Positions 8,944 to 17,313 of a stretch of 64,000 bases of DNA are shown piece after piece (the stretch's first letter is position 1; each line of letters opens with the position of its first letter). The stretch is from an uncultured Myxococcales bacterium (GTDB lineage Bacteria > Myxococcota_A > Polyangia > Polyangiales > Polyangiaceae). Made by a program: the position numbers and the translations under genes. The DNA is taken from the NCBI GenBank assembly GCA_937949945.1, contig CALFEQ010000076.1, positions 1 through 64,000 on the forward strand, written 5' to 3'. Under the pieces are notes generated by a model that searched no databases, was not told where the DNA came from, and was given only the letters and a program-made list of their open reading frames with translations.

Positions 8944-8959
8944 AGGCTCGCGCATTGCA
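8944..8959 (+). promoter_or_regulatory. Sigma-54-type promoter for CBS gene
   Basis: Reads AGGCTCGCGCATTGCA: GGC at -24 and TTGCA at -12 with exact GG-N10-GC spacing. The -12 C is 15 nt from the ATG at 8973, predicting a 3-nt leader. It is divergent from the promoter at 8861-8876, so about 68 bp between them could hold shared activator sites. Confidence 0.65.
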
Positions 8960-8972
8960 ACGCGCCGGGTGC

Positions 8973-9431
8973 ATGAAGCTGCGCGACATCATGAGCGCGC
9001 CCGTGCTCACGCTCCGAGCAGGGGATCTGGCCAGCGACGCCGCCGCGTGGATGCGAGACGTGAACGTTCGACACGCGCCCGTGCTCGAGGGCTCGGAGAT
9101 CATCGGTGTCGTGTCCGATCGCGACCTCGGCGGTCCACACGGCGGCGCTGCGAGGAAGGGCCGCACGGTCGGCGATCTGATGCAGACCGATCCGATCGTC
9201 GCCCCGCCCGACATGGACCTGAGAGAGGCGGTCACGACGATGCGACAACGCCGCATCGGGTGCCTACCCGTCGTCGAAGACGGGAAGGTCGTCGGGATCG
9301 TCACGCGGAGCGATCTCCTCGCCGTCCTCGCGCACGTGCGACGCCGCGATCGCGAGCTCGCCCGACGCGTGCCCGTCGACGTCGCACGACCGCCGCTGGT
9401 CGTTTCACCGAATCGGGACAAGTGGCCGTGA
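8973..9431 (+). CDS. Two-CBS-domain protein (Hrp1-like)
   Basis: 152 residues made almost only of a CBS pair: KLRDIMSAPVLTLRAGD starts CBS1, and VGDLMQTDPIVAPPD starts CBS2 (about residue 68), each ending in the G(I/V)V(S/T)..DL signature (GVVSDRDL, GIVTRSDLL). Such stand-alone pairs bind adenine nucleotides and are induced in hypoxia in several bacteria. There is no Shine-Dalgarno site before the ATG; the start fits the near-leaderless geometry of the upstream sigma-54-type promoter. Likely a cytoplasmic energy-charge sensor; the partner is unknown. Confidence 0.88.
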   Translation: MKLRDIMSAPVLTLRAGDLASDAAAWMRDVNVRHAPVLEGSEIIGVVSDRDLGGPHGGAARKGRTVGDLMQTDPIVAPPDMDLREAVTTMRQRRIGCLPVVEDGKVVGIVTRSDLLAVLAHVRRRDRELARRVPVDVARPPLVVSPNRDKWP

Positions 9432-9460
9432 CGCGGCTCACGGTGGACTCGTCACCCTGA

Positions 9461-9724
9461 TCACGCCACGTCCGACTCCAGGGACGGGACGGCGAGCTCC
9501 GCGAAAGGGCCGATCTCCTCGGCGGTGAGCTCGTCGCGCGCGTCCTCGCCTACGAACTCGGCGGACGTCACCGTCGCGATGAACTCCTCCGCCAGCGACT
9601 CGGCGTCGTCGTCGATCAGGCGTTCGTGGGATCGGGCGACGTCCGGCACGAACGCATCGCCGCTGTCCGGGCATTCGTCGAAGCGACGACGGCGAGCTCG
9701 AGCCTTCTTCGTCTCCTGGACCAT
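9461..9724 (-). CDS. Small acidic protein of the sigma-54 regulon
   Basis: 87 residues from the ATG at 9724, preferred over an in-frame ATG 42 bp upstream because GGAGG lies 7 nt before it. The N-terminus is basic (KKARARRRR), the remainder is strongly acidic (DDDAESLAEEF, EDARDELTAEE). No membrane segment, Cys pair or known domain. A textbook sigma-54-type promoter lies upstream with a 15-nt leader. The regulatory context suggests a stress-linked role, perhaps protein or nucleic-acid binding; this is unproven. Confidence 0.6.
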   Translation of the reverse strand: MVQETKKARARRRRFDECPDSGDAFVPDVARSHERLIDDDAESLAEEFIATVTSAEFVGEDARDELTAEEIGPFAELAVPSLESDVA

Positions 9725-9749
9725 GGTTCGGCCTCCGACCGATCGCGAT

Positions 9750-9765
9750 AGCAAGGGCGCGGCCA
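9750..9765 (-). promoter_or_regulatory. Sigma-54-type promoter for small acidic protein
   Basis: Reads TGGCCGCGCCCTTGCT on the minus strand, a full TGGC-N7-TTGC(T) match. Predicted start near 9739 leaves a 15-nt leader that contains the GGAGG ribosome site, so this is one of the leadered members. Confidence 0.75.
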
Positions 9766-9849
9766 CCGCGCGTCTCCCTGTCGCATGCGCCGTTCACGCG
9801 TCTTTCACGGCGCGTTCGCGGCGCGCGGGTGTACGGGACGCGCACTCGA

Positions 9850-9863
9850 TGCGCCGCGGCGCA
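9850..9863. promoter_or_regulatory. Perfect 14-bp palindrome, candidate activator site
   Basis: TGCGCC-GC-GGCGCA is a perfect inverted repeat between two divergent sigma-54-type promoters, centred about 118 bp upstream of the start for the 9461-9724 gene and about 161 bp from that for the USP gene. Confidence 0.4.
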
Positions 9864-9882
9864 GCCGCTGCGTTCGTCGTCC

Positions 9883-9904
9883 GAGACGTGGCCGGCTACG
9901 TCTC
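9883..9904. promoter_or_regulatory. Inverted repeat, candidate activator site for USP promoter
   Basis: Arms GAGACGT and ACGTCTC (7 bp, perfect) with an 8-nt spacer, centred about 124 bp upstream of the predicted USP transcript start. Confidence 0.4.
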
Positions 9905-9991
9905 CCCGTACCTGCTCGAGCCTCCGCGCGGACACGCGAGCCCGACGGCTCGTGCATGAGATCGCCTCCGCGATCCGCACGCGGGCGGTGC

Positions 9992-10007
9992 TGGCTCGAC
10001 GCTTGCG
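9992..10007 (+). promoter_or_regulatory. Sigma-54-type promoter for USP gene
   Basis: Reads TGGCTCGACGCTTGCG, with TGGC and TTGC exactly spaced. The -12 C is 17 nt from the ATG at 10023; the predicted 5-nt leader excludes the GAGG that precedes the ATG. Confidence 0.75.
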
Positions 10008-10022
10008 TCGCCGAGGTTCGAC

Positions 10023-10463
10023 ATGAAGAAGATCCTCGTCGGTGTCGACGGCTCGTCGAGACAGCGTGCGGTCCTCGAGGCCGCCTCGGACCTGGCGCGA
10101 CGCCTCGACGCCAGGCTCATCCTCGTCCGCGCGGTGAAGCTCTCGGGCGAGCTTCCGCCGGAGGCCTGGTTGATGCCCGAAGGCGAGGTGACGAGCATCC
10201 TCGAGCGGCGCGCGAAGATGGCGGTCGAGGAGGCGGCGAAGGATCTGCCGCCCGAGCTCGTCGAAGGCCTCCGCGTCGACATCGGGGAGCCATGGCGGGT
10301 GATCTGCCAGGTCGCACGAGAGGAAGACGTCGATCTCGTCGTCATCGGCGCCCACGGCTACGGCGTGCTCGACCGTATGCTCGGGACGACCGCCGCGCGC
10401 GTCGTGAACCACGCCGATCGCAGCGTCCTCGTCGTGCGCGAGCCGGATGCTGCGGCGGCCTGA
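10023..10463 (+). CDS. Universal stress protein, single UspA domain, ATP-binding type
   Basis: 146 residues, one UspA domain. It begins KKILVGVDGS, has the usual long insertion after strand 2, and ends with the nucleotide-binding motif G-x2-G-x9-G(S/T) seen as GAHGYGVLDRMLGTT near residues 109-123, then VVNHADRSVLVVR. The motif implies ATP binding. The C-terminal part is closely similar to that of the USP-hemerythrin fusion at 36144 (GAHRYGLLARMLGTTAAKVVNHVDRPVMVVR), so the two are paralogues. It is cytoplasmic and controlled by a sigma-54-type promoter. Confidence 0.9.
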   Translation: MKKILVGVDGSSRQRAVLEAASDLARRLDARLILVRAVKLSGELPPEAWLMPEGEVTSILERRAKMAVEEAAKDLPPELVEGLRVDIGEPWRVICQVAREEDVDLVVIGAHGYGVLDRMLGTTAARVVNHADRSVLVVREPDAAAA

Positions 10464-10504
10464 TCGCGTACGTCCAGGGCCCCTTTCGGCCGGTCGCGGT
10501 CACG

Positions 10505-11458
10505 CTAGGGCGCGCGCGGCGGATGCTCCGGATGCTCGTGACGCACGCGCGTCGTGGGCATGCGCTCCTCGAGCAGCTCCCGCAGTTCGCTCGCATTCCG
10601 GACGGCGTAGTCGGAGTAGCAGTTGTTGAAGAGGACGTGGACGGTCGAGGCCTCGTCCGCGAGGCGCCGGATCTTCGGCACCCACTCGCGCAGCTCGCCT
10701 ACGGAGTATCGATACCGGAACCGCTCGCGCGCGCTCTTCGTCGTCCTCGCCCAGCTCGCGCGGCTGCGGCCGTGCATGCGGACGAGCGCGACGTCGGCCG
10801 TCGCTGCGGCGATCGGCGGGATCGACGACGGGAAGCCCTGCGGCTCGTCCACGCACGTGTAGACGATGCCCACTTCACGGAAGAGATCGAGCGTCCTGTC
10901 GCGGTTGCGCTCGTTCATCCACGTGGCGTTTCGGAGCTCGACGGCGACGCGACAACCGGGGACGAGCGACGGCGTCCGGACGACGAGACGCCGCGTCGGC
11001 GCCGAGCACGGGATCCAGACCGGAAATTGGAAGAGGACGACGCCGAGCTTCCCGCTCGCGCGGATCGGCTCGATCGCCGCACGAAAACGCCTCGCGATCT
11101 CGTCGAGGAGCTCGTCACCGAGGTCCTTCGGGTAGACGCGCGCCTTCGACGCGATCGCCGTCGGGAGAGCTTGGCGGAGATCGGGAGGGAGGCGCTTCGG
11201 GTCCGTGTAGTGCTCCGTCATGGTCGCGAACGCCTTCACGTTGATCGTGAAGTCGTCCGGCGTCCGCTCGACCCACACCTCCGCCTGATGAAGCGACGGG
11301 ATCGCGTAATAGGTCGAGTCGACCTCGACGATGGGAAAGCGCGACGCGTAATAGCGGAGGCGCGCCTCCGCCGTGTGAGCGCTCTTCGGGTACCACCCGG
11401 ACTGGACGAGCGACTTCTCCGTCCAGGACGTGATCCCGACCTTGACGTTCGAGAGCAT
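10505..11458 (-). CDS. DUF72 (YecE family) protein
   Basis: 317 residues. Typical DUF72 TIM-barrel signatures in order: VKVGITSWTEKSLVQSGWYP at the start, FPIVEVDSTYYAIPS, FTINVKAFATMTEH, GVVLFQFPVWI, VAVELRNATWM, and VHVLFNNCYSDYAVRNA near the end. The family has conserved acidic residues and is widespread but its activity is unknown. Its ATG overlaps the cupin stop as ATGA, so it is co-transcribed from the cupin promoter. Convergent with the USP gene. Confidence 0.85.
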   Translation of the reverse strand: MLSNVKVGITSWTEKSLVQSGWYPKSAHTAEARLRYYASRFPIVEVDSTYYAIPSLHQAEVWVERTPDDFTINVKAFATMTEHYTDPKRLPPDLRQALPTAIASKARVYPKDLGDELLDEIARRFRAAIEPIRASGKLGVVLFQFPVWIPCSAPTRRLVVRTPSLVPGCRVAVELRNATWMNERNRDRTLDLFREVGIVYTCVDEPQGFPSSIPPIAAATADVALVRMHGRSRASWARTTKSARERFRYRYSVGELREWVPKIRRLADEASTVHVLFNNCYSDYAVRNASELRELLEERMPTTRVRHEHPEHPPRAP

Positions 11459-11808
11459 CACTCGTCGCGACCGTGGACGAAGGAAGGCGGCGAGGTCGCC
11501 TCCACCGCCGTGAAGCTCTCGAGGATCTTGTACGAGTGCCGCGCGCCGCGCGGGACGACGTAGCTGTCGCCCGGCTCGAGCGACACGGTCTGGCCCTCGA
11601 GGTCGAGCACGGCCCGGCCTCCGAGCACGTAGCCGACGGTCTCGTAGTCGCGCTCGGTCTGCTCGTACTCTCCGGGCTTCTCCTCCTCCCAGAGTCGCAT
11701 CCCGAGACGGACGCCCGCCGCGAGGTACTTCTGCCCCTGCTTCCCGCGCGGGGCATGCGCGGAGTCCACCTTCGTGACGCTCTTGTCCCTCGTCGTCGTC
11801 GTCGCCAT
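11458..11808 (-). CDS. Cupin-domain protein
   Basis: 116 residues, a single small cupin (RmlC-like) barrel. Motif 1 is degenerate (GYVLGGRAVLDLEGQ), followed by the turn LEPGDSYVVPRGARHSYKI, where PxGxxH is the second cupin motif with its conserved His; metal-binding capacity looks reduced. Probably a cytoplasmic sensor or small-molecule binding protein. First gene of an operon with DUF72. The ATG is 13 nt from the -12 element of a sigma-54-type promoter and lacks a Shine-Dalgarno site. Confidence 0.8.
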   Translation of the reverse strand: MATTTTRDKSVTKVDSAHAPRGKQGQKYLAAGVRLGMRLWEEEKPGEYEQTERDYETVGYVLGGRAVLDLEGQTVSLEPGDSYVVPRGARHSYKILESFTAVEATSPPSFVHGRDE

Positions 11809-11819
11809 GCCCGGCGACC

Positions 11820-11835
11820 TGCATTCCGCGCGCCC
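11820..11835 (-). promoter_or_regulatory. Sigma-54-type promoter for cupin-DUF72 operon
   Basis: Reads GGGCGCGCGGAATGCA on the minus strand: GG-N10-GC spacing, TGCA at -12. The -12 C is 13 nt from the ATG, predicting a leaderless transcript. The -24 half is good, the -12 half lacks the first T pair. Confidence 0.5.
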
Positions 11836-11846
11836 GCCGCAGTGCG

Positions 11847-11939
11847 CGTGCGAGCACGAGCGGTCGTACGAGGACCAGCGCTCGTACGAGGACGAGCGCG
11901 AGCACGAGCACGGGCTGCGCTCGAGCTTGCTCGTACGAG
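11847..11939. repeat. Degenerate hexamer tract (GAGCAC/GAGGAC/GTACGAG)
   Basis: Tandem six-base units such as CGAGCA, CGAGGA and CGTACG give three TCGTACGAG palindromes (11864-11872, 11881-11890, 11930-11939). A similar tract on the other strand lies at about 63727-63780. The tract fills the gap between the divergent cupin and lipoprotein genes. Confidence 0.6.
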
Positions 11940-11977
11940 TTCGCGAATCGCACGGTCACCCGTAGCATCGTCTCGCC

Positions 11978-12874
11978 TTGGAGAAGTACGGACCCTGCAC
12001 GTGGCGCGTCCACGCCCTCGCGCCGATCGGCCTCGCCCTGCTCACCAACTGCGTTCCTCCCGCGAAGGCGGAGCCCCCGTGCGATGCTCCCCTGCCGCTC
12101 GAGGAGGGTGACCGCGACGAGGACGGCCTCGCGGACGAAGAGGAAGAGGCGCTGGCGAGACGGTTCGCGCCCATCGTCATCCTCGACGGCCGTGACCGTT
12201 ACAAGCCTGCGTCGATCGAGTGGCTCCTCCGCGTGACGGGCGCGTCGCCCGTCGATCGGATCGAGATCCCGAGGTGGGCACGAACGGGCTCCGACGACCC
12301 GCGCGACTGGACGGCGTACACGCACGTGTTCCCCCGAAGGGACGGAGGCATCAACATCCAGTACTGGTTCTTCTACCCGTACAACGACGGGCCGCTCTTC
12401 TTCGATCACGACGGCGACTGGGAGCACGTCACGGTGCGCCTCGACGCCGACCGCCGGCCGCTCGGCGCGTACCTCGCGAGGCACGAGGACGATCACCCCG
12501 GCCCGTTCTTTCCGTGGGAGCGTCTCCGAAAGTCCGGCGACCATCTCATCGTCCTCTCCGCCCTCGGCTCGCATGCCTCGTACGCCGATCCGAGCGACGT
12601 CGCCTGGTACGACCGCGCCTCCTCGTGTCGCGATCTCGAGACGTGCCGCGACCCGATCTGGCGTACGTGGGAAGGAGATCTTCCCAACCTCGGCGAGAAG
12701 CCCCGCCCGTTCCTCCTCGCAGACGTGCTCGCGTACGCCGGCCGCTGGGGAAGCGCGCGACTCTTGCCCGGCACGTCGGCTCCGTTCGGCCCGTTCCACC
12801 ACCGTGGCGCGTGCTCGCACGGCTTCCCGAGCTGCAACGCGATCGAGCCGCGCACCGTCGCGAGCCGCCGCTGA
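11978..12874 (+). CDS. Vps62-like secreted lipoprotein
   Basis: 298 residues from a TTG, the only start that keeps a full signal peptide; a lipobox (LLTNC) lies near residue 25. A short acidic DRDEDGLADEEEE segment, like calcium-binding Asp-rich repeats, precedes a domain with RFAPIVILDG..RYKPASIEWLL, QYWFFYPYNDGP, DHDGDWEHVTVRL and ALGSHASYADP, the hallmark order of Vps62/DUF946-type proteins. It is probably exported to the outer membrane or surface. Molecular role unknown. Ends tail-to-tail with the MFS gene at a shared terminator. Confidence 0.75.
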   Translation: MEKYGPCTWRVHALAPIGLALLTNCVPPAKAEPPCDAPLPLEEGDRDEDGLADEEEEALARRFAPIVILDGRDRYKPASIEWLLRVTGASPVDRIEIPRWARTGSDDPRDWTAYTHVFPRRDGGINIQYWFFYPYNDGPLFFDHDGDWEHVTVRLDADRRPLGAYLARHEDDHPGPFFPWERLRKSGDHLIVLSALGSHASYADPSDVAWYDRASSCRDLETCRDPIWRTWEGDLPNLGEKPRPFLLADVLAYAGRWGSARLLPGTSAPFGPFHHRGACSHGFPSCNAIEPRTVASRR

Positions 12875-12888
12875 CGGGTGCCCGTCAG
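12871..12888. terminator. Bidirectional hairpin overlapping both stop codons
   Basis: CTGACGGG-TG-CCCGTCAG is a perfect 8-bp inverted repeat. Both convergent genes use the TGA embedded in its arms (plus-strand stop 12872-12874, minus-strand stop 12885-12887), so the stem is both coding end and probable terminator for each strand. Confidence 0.65.
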
Positions 12889-14147
12889 GTGCGTGCATCG
12901 AGCGCATTCGCTGCCGTGCGGCGCTCCGAACGCGCAGCCGTCGGCTCCCCGCGCGGAAGCAGCGGGATGCTCGCCAACACGGCGGCGCTCGCGACGATCC
13001 ACATCGCGCCGTAGCCGCGCGTCGCGGGCAACCACGGTCGCGCCAGGTCGACCGCGAGCCCCGCGAGGATCGGACCGAGCATCACACCGATCCCGCGGCT
13101 CAGCTCGTAGAGCCCGGCGCCCGCGCCGTGCGAGAGCGCGGGGAGACGCGCGGCGACGAGCGCGTACGGAAGCGTCATCGCGACGGCGCCGCCGAAGCCG
13201 ACGACGGGCAGCGTCGGGAGGAGCGCGAAGAGCGAGGTCGTGAACGCCGGCAGGAGGAGCCCGATGCCGTAGACACCGAGCGCGATGCGGCTGACGCGGA
13301 CGCCGCCGTGACGGTCGGCCAGATGCCCCGCGATCGGCGCCGCGACGAGCGCGACGCCGGCGACGATCCCGAGGAGCAGCGACGCCATGGCGCTCGACAT
13401 GCCCGCTCCCTCGACGATGTACAGGACGACGAACGTCTTGAGCGCGCCGAGCGACAGCTCCCAGAGCCCGTTGGCGACGAGCAGCCGGACGAGCTCCGGA
13501 TCGCGGCGCAACAGCGCGCGGATGTCGCCGGCGCCCACGAGCCCGGATGCATGAGGCTCCTCCGCGCCGTTCGCGGGCGGGAGGTGCACCACGAGGACGA
13601 CGAGCACCACCGTCACGACGACGAGCAGCGCGGCCGCGAAAACGAACGGCAACGATCGAGAGAGCGCGAGCAAGAGCGGCGCGCCGACGAGAGCAGCCCC
13701 GAGCCCGAGCTCACGGAACACGGTCTGCACGCCCTGCGAACGGCCGAGCAGCTCCCGTGGGACGAGGTCGGGGAAGAGCGCTCGGTACGGCGGGTAGTAG
13801 ACGTAATAGCCGACGTAGAAGGCGGCGACGGATGCGGCGATCGCGCCGAGCGAGCCGGCGAGCGGGATCGCGACGAGCCCTCCGACGCACGGCACCAGAG
13901 CGACGAGGAGGAACGGGAGCCTGCCTCCGATGCGCGTGCGCGTCCGATCCGAGATCGATCCGAGCAGGAGCGGCAGAACCAGCGCGAGGATGCCTTCGGC
14001 ACCGACGATGACGCCTGCGACGGCGCTCGAGCTCGTGTGCGCCTGCAAGATGACGGGGACGAAGACCGCGACCGCGGTGATCGCGAGCGACAGGCCCAAC
14101 GTCGGCAACCCCAGCAGAAGAAGCGTCCGAGCGTCGCCGTTCGTCAT
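12885..14147 (-). CDS. Major facilitator superfamily transporter
   Basis: 420 residues with about twelve hydrophobic helices, the A-motif-like loop GSISDRTRTRIGGR after TM2 and a second one HLADRHGGVRVSR in the C-terminal half. It begins TLLLLGLPTLGLSLAITAVAVFVP. The two-fold symmetrical motif and length match MFS exporters; GPH-like sugar transporters also have D-R-T-R-T-R loops, so a sugar or drug substrate is equally possible. ATG at 14147 chosen because upstream in-frame residues are polar. No sigma-54-type element at its start. Confidence 0.85.
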   Translation of the reverse strand: MTNGDARTLLLLGLPTLGLSLAITAVAVFVPVILQAHTSSSAVAGVIVGAEGILALVLPLLLGSISDRTRTRIGGRLPFLLVALVPCVGGLVAIPLAGSLGAIAASVAAFYVGYYVYYPPYRALFPDLVPRELLGRSQGVQTVFRELGLGAALVGAPLLLALSRSLPFVFAAALLVVVTVVLVVLVVHLPPANGAEEPHASGLVGAGDIRALLRRDPELVRLLVANGLWELSLGALKTFVVLYIVEGAGMSSAMASLLLGIVAGVALVAAPIAGHLADRHGGVRVSRIALGVYGIGLLLPAFTTSLFALLPTLPVVGFGGAVAMTLPYALVAARLPALSHGAGAGLYELSRGIGVMLGPILAGLAVDLARPWLPATRGYGAMWIVASAAVLASIPLLPRGEPTAARSERRTAANALDART

Positions 14148-14271
14148 GGCCGCGTGCGCGCTCACTGCAGTGCGACCGCAGCAGGGCGCATGCCCAGGAC
14201 GACCGCGAGAGGCGACCGCTCGCACCACCGCGCGCGATCGCCGCAGCGATCGCCGCTTCCGACCTGTGGCG

Positions 14272-15759
14272 TCAGGGCGTTAGCAAGGCGAACGGCACGC
14301 CGGCGGAGACCCCGAAGTCGAAGAGCGGCGCGCCTTCGTCCGCGTTCGCCCACCCGGTGCTCCCGTAGGACTTCGCCCAGAGGTGATCGAGGTCGGCGAC
14401 GACGAAGAGGATCTGCGACGGCAGCGTGAGCGCCGCGTAGCTCACCTGATCTCCGAGCGGGGGCGTCATCGGTGCGATCGCCGGCGCCGTCCAAGACGGG
14501 CCGCCCGTCCAATGCACCCAGCGCAATCCCTCCGTCGTCGGATTCGTGCCCGCGTAGACGCCGACGGCCGTCCCCTGGAACCACCCGACGCCGACGGGCA
14601 TCGATCCCTTGCGCGTCTTGTACGTGGCGCCGACTTCGGAGTCGAGAGACTGCCCGACGACGAACGCAGAGCCGGACCAGATGGCTGCGACGAAGTCGTC
14701 GCACGTCTGGGTCGACCCACAGGAGTCCTCCAGCCAGACGAACGCCACGCGGTCGCTGCCGGGCTCGGCGACCGCGCGCATCGAGCCTGCGGGCCTCAGG
14801 TTCTCGATCGTCTGGGGCGGCGCGAACGTCGGGCTGCCGGCGGTGCGCGTGGACCATCCCGTGATGTAAGGGCCGGTCGGGGCGCGGTCCTGCCCCCAGG
14901 CGACGATGACGTCACCGCTCGTCGCCTCGTACGCGACCGCGAATGCCGGGAGCTCGACGGAGTTCAGGTCGTTCTCGAGGCGGATGAACGACGCCTTCGG
15001 CCACGCGCTTCCGTCCCACCTGTGCGCGTAGAGCTCGTAGTCCGAGGTCGAGAAGACGAGCGTGATCTCGTCCGTACGAGGATGCGACGCAAGCTCGATC
15101 CAGAGCACCGAGCCTTCCACATCTCCGTCGACCGGCACGAGCGTCTCCGGAGACCAGCCGTCGGCCGTCCGCGTACGGTAAGCGGGCGTCCTCGCCCCCG
15201 CTTTCGAGTACACGAGGAGGAGGTCGCCCGAGCTCGTCTCCTTCGCGATGGCGAACGTACGCTTCGCTGCGTGGCTGCTCGGCATCGGCGGCGTGGTCAC
15301 CTCGGTGACCCATTCGCCCGACGCGCTCCGCCGTCGGACCTCGACGAACGAGCCCGTGTCGTTCTCGTACTGGATGGCGAGGCTCTCCTCCGACGTTTTC
15401 GGATCGAGAAGGGGGATCAAGAAGCGCGGCGTCCCGTCGACCGTGAGCTCCTCGACCGCCGGCGACCACGCCGTTCGCCCTGCGCGCCGCGTCCGCGAGA
15501 AGACGGCGCCCGTGCGCCCTGCGAAGAGCCGCACGTCCCCGACTCCGAGCGCGTGGGAGGGCTCGTCCGGCCCATCGCTCCCGCGTCCGCCTTCTCCGTC
15601 CGCGGCCTCCGGTCCACCGTCGCCGAGGTTGCGAGGCGTGTCGTTCGTCCCTCCGTCCGGCGCCTCCGAGACGGAGCGGAGGTCCCCGACGCCCGTGAGC
15701 GCGGTGCAGCCGACGAGCGCGATCGCGATCGCGGTCGTGTGAGCGAGCGTGGTCTGCAT
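14272..15759 (-). CDS. Secreted lipoprotein, probable beta-propeller
   Basis: 495 residues from the ATG preceded by AGGAGAGGGG. A signal peptide ends in the lipobox ALVGC, then an Asp/Gly-rich disordered linker (about residues 30-75). The remainder repeats beta-strand blocks with Ser/Thr-Trp turns (SGDLLLVYSKAG, TDEITLVFSTSD, SGDVIVAWGQD, DRVAFVWLED), spaced about 50-60 residues, which suggests a six- or seven-bladed propeller. No catalytic motif. Typical of the many surface lipoproteins in Polyangia. Role unknown. Confidence 0.65.
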   Translation of the reverse strand: MQTTLAHTTAIAIALVGCTALTGVGDLRSVSEAPDGGTNDTPRNLGDGGPEAADGEGGRGSDGPDEPSHALGVGDVRLFAGRTGAVFSRTRRAGRTAWSPAVEELTVDGTPRFLIPLLDPKTSEESLAIQYENDTGSFVEVRRRSASGEWVTEVTTPPMPSSHAAKRTFAIAKETSSGDLLLVYSKAGARTPAYRTRTADGWSPETLVPVDGDVEGSVLWIELASHPRTDEITLVFSTSDYELYAHRWDGSAWPKASFIRLENDLNSVELPAFAVAYEATSGDVIVAWGQDRAPTGPYITGWSTRTAGSPTFAPPQTIENLRPAGSMRAVAEPGSDRVAFVWLEDSCGSTQTCDDFVAAIWSGSAFVVGQSLDSEVGATYKTRKGSMPVGVGWFQGTAVGVYAGTNPTTEGLRWVHWTGGPSWTAPAIAPMTPPLGDQVSYAALTLPSQILFVVADLDHLWAKSYGSTGWANADEGAPLFDFGVSAGVPFALLTP

Positions 15760-15976
15760 CCCCTCTCCTGACTCGATGGCCTCGCTCGGAGCCCCAGCCC
15801 CGTCGCGATGCTGCTCGCGACCTGACCGACGTCCGACGTCAATGGGATGAAAGCCGATCCTCGGCGAACCGTCACGCGTCGAGCGTGGTCGCGCGCACAC
15901 CTCTTCACACCATCCGCGCCCTCGGTGCGCTCGCCAGCCCTCGAGCTGCCTCGTGTTACGTTCCGACGAGGGGCGG

Positions 15977-16798
15977 ATGCAGAACGTGCGGTGCTCGAAG
16001 CTCGCCGTCGGATGGTTCTGCGGGGGCGGCTTGTTGGCGTGTCAGCTCGCCTTCGACACGAGCGTGCTCACGAGCGAACGCGAGCCGGTGGAGGAGCCGC
16101 GCCCGGATGCGAGCCTCGTCGACGCAAGCCCGATCTCGCCCGACGCCTCCGACACGGGTGCGCCGCGACCAGCGCCCTTCTTCGTCGACGACTTCCAGCG
16201 CGATCCGTCGCCGTCGCTCGGCAACGGCTGGATCGAGAAGACGGACGACGCATGGGAGCTCGTCGATCGCCGCGCACTGAAGCTCGGGTCGGGAAGGAAC
16301 TACCGCGACAACGTCGTCTACCGGCCGGAGGCGATGGAGCGCGACGTCGAGGTCGCCGTCGAGATCTTCACCGTCGACGTCCCGACGCGATCGGCCTCCG
16401 TGCATCTGCGCATCCAGAAGGAGAGCGTCGGCGTCCCGCAGACGCTCGACAGCTACTGCCTCTACACCCAGAACGACGAGGTCGCCGTCATCGGACGGCA
16501 GGGCGGCACGGTGGCGGCCGCGACGCGCGCTACCTTCCGTTTCGACGGCGGTCGCCTGAAGCAAGGTCGCACGTACCGGATGCGCCTGCGCGCCCGAGAC
16601 GTCGAGGGCGGCGTCTCCTTGGAGGGCTCGCTCGAGGAGAAGCTCGCGCCCGACCAGTTCCGCGAGATCGGGCGCGTGGCGACGATCGACACGCAGCCGG
16701 ACCGGATCACGACGCCCGGACACGTCGGCTTCAGCGGCGATCTCAACGCCGACCGGAGCTTCGCGGTCACGCGCTTCGAAGCGACGCGCGTGCAGTGA
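15977..16798 (+). CDS. Lipoprotein with LamG/DUF1080-like domain
   Basis: 273 residues from the ATG after GAGGGG. The lipobox is GLLAC near residue 18, followed by an Asp/Pro-rich linker. From about residue 70 the sequence FFVDDFQRDPSPSLGNGW ... SASVHLRIQK ... YCLYTQNDEVAVI ... GHVGFSGDLN ... FAVTRFEA follows the pattern of concanavalin-like (DUF1080/LamG-type) jelly-roll domains that bind carbohydrate. Likely outer-membrane anchored. Convergent with the USP gene at 3 bp. Confidence 0.6.
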   Translation: MQNVRCSKLAVGWFCGGGLLACQLAFDTSVLTSEREPVEEPRPDASLVDASPISPDASDTGAPRPAPFFVDDFQRDPSPSLGNGWIEKTDDAWELVDRRALKLGSGRNYRDNVVYRPEAMERDVEVAVEIFTVDVPTRSASVHLRIQKESVGVPQTLDSYCLYTQNDEVAVIGRQGGTVAAATRATFRFDGGRLKQGRTYRMRLRARDVEGGVSLEGSLEEKLAPDQFREIGRVATIDTQPDRITTPGHVGFSGDLNADRSFAVTRFEATRVQ

Positions 16799-16801
16799 TC
16801 G

Positions 16802-17290
16802 TCACGCAGGAGCGATCTCGAACGGATCGGGCTTCGTCGTCCGTGCGTCGTCGGGCGCATGCACCGTCACGACGGGGATCGGCGACGTCCGGACGACCTT
16901 CTCCGCGACGCTGCCGAGGAGCGCTCGCGAAAGGCCGCTCCGTCCGTGCGTACCCATCACGACCAGGTCCGCCCCTTCGCGTCGGGCGACGTTCACGATC
17001 GCCCGACAGGGCTCGTCCTGCTCGACGCACGCATGGATCGTCACGGGAGCGTCCTTGCGTGCGGCGAGCAGCTCGTCGAGCCCGGCGCGAGCGCCTTCGA
17101 GGATGCGACGGCCGAGCTCCGCCGTCGCAAAGAACGCCGCATCGGGGAATCCGACCCGAGGGATCTCGAAGGCGTGCAGCAGGACGATGCGAGCTCCGAG
17201 CGGCTTCGCGAGCGCGATCGCCCAATCGAGCGCCGTCTCGGCGGCCTTTCCGAAGTCGGTCGGGACGAGAATGACTTGCGGCGTTCTCAT
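16802..17290 (-). CDS. Universal stress protein
   Basis: 162 residues, a single UspA domain: VILVPTDFGKAAETALDWAIALA at the start, DLVVMGTHGRSGLSRALLGSVAEKVVRTSPIPVVTV at the end, containing the G-x2-G-x9-GS nucleotide-binding motif. It has its own strong GGAGGTG ribosome site and lies 23 bp downstream of the hibernation factor gene, so the pair forms an operon. Its short sequence is less similar to the other two USPs of the window than they are to each other. Confidence 0.9.
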   Translation of the reverse strand: MRTPQVILVPTDFGKAAETALDWAIALAKPLGARIVLLHAFEIPRVGFPDAAFFATAELGRRILEGARAGLDELLAARKDAPVTIHACVEQDEPCRAIVNVARREGADLVVMGTHGRSGLSRALLGSVAEKVVRTSPIPVVTVHAPDDARTTKPDPFEIAPA

Positions 17291-17313
17291 GATTCACCTC
17301 CGAGCGACGCGCC

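Noticed and set aside
9461..9766. Longer form of the small acidic protein starting at 9766
   Set aside because: The internal ATG at 9724 has GGAGG at the right distance, and the predicted transcript start (9739) lies downstream of 9766.
11864..11939. Three CTCGTACGAG palindromes as activator sites for the cupin promoter
   Set aside because: They arise from a degenerate hexamer tract that also occurs elsewhere, so they are reported as a repeat.
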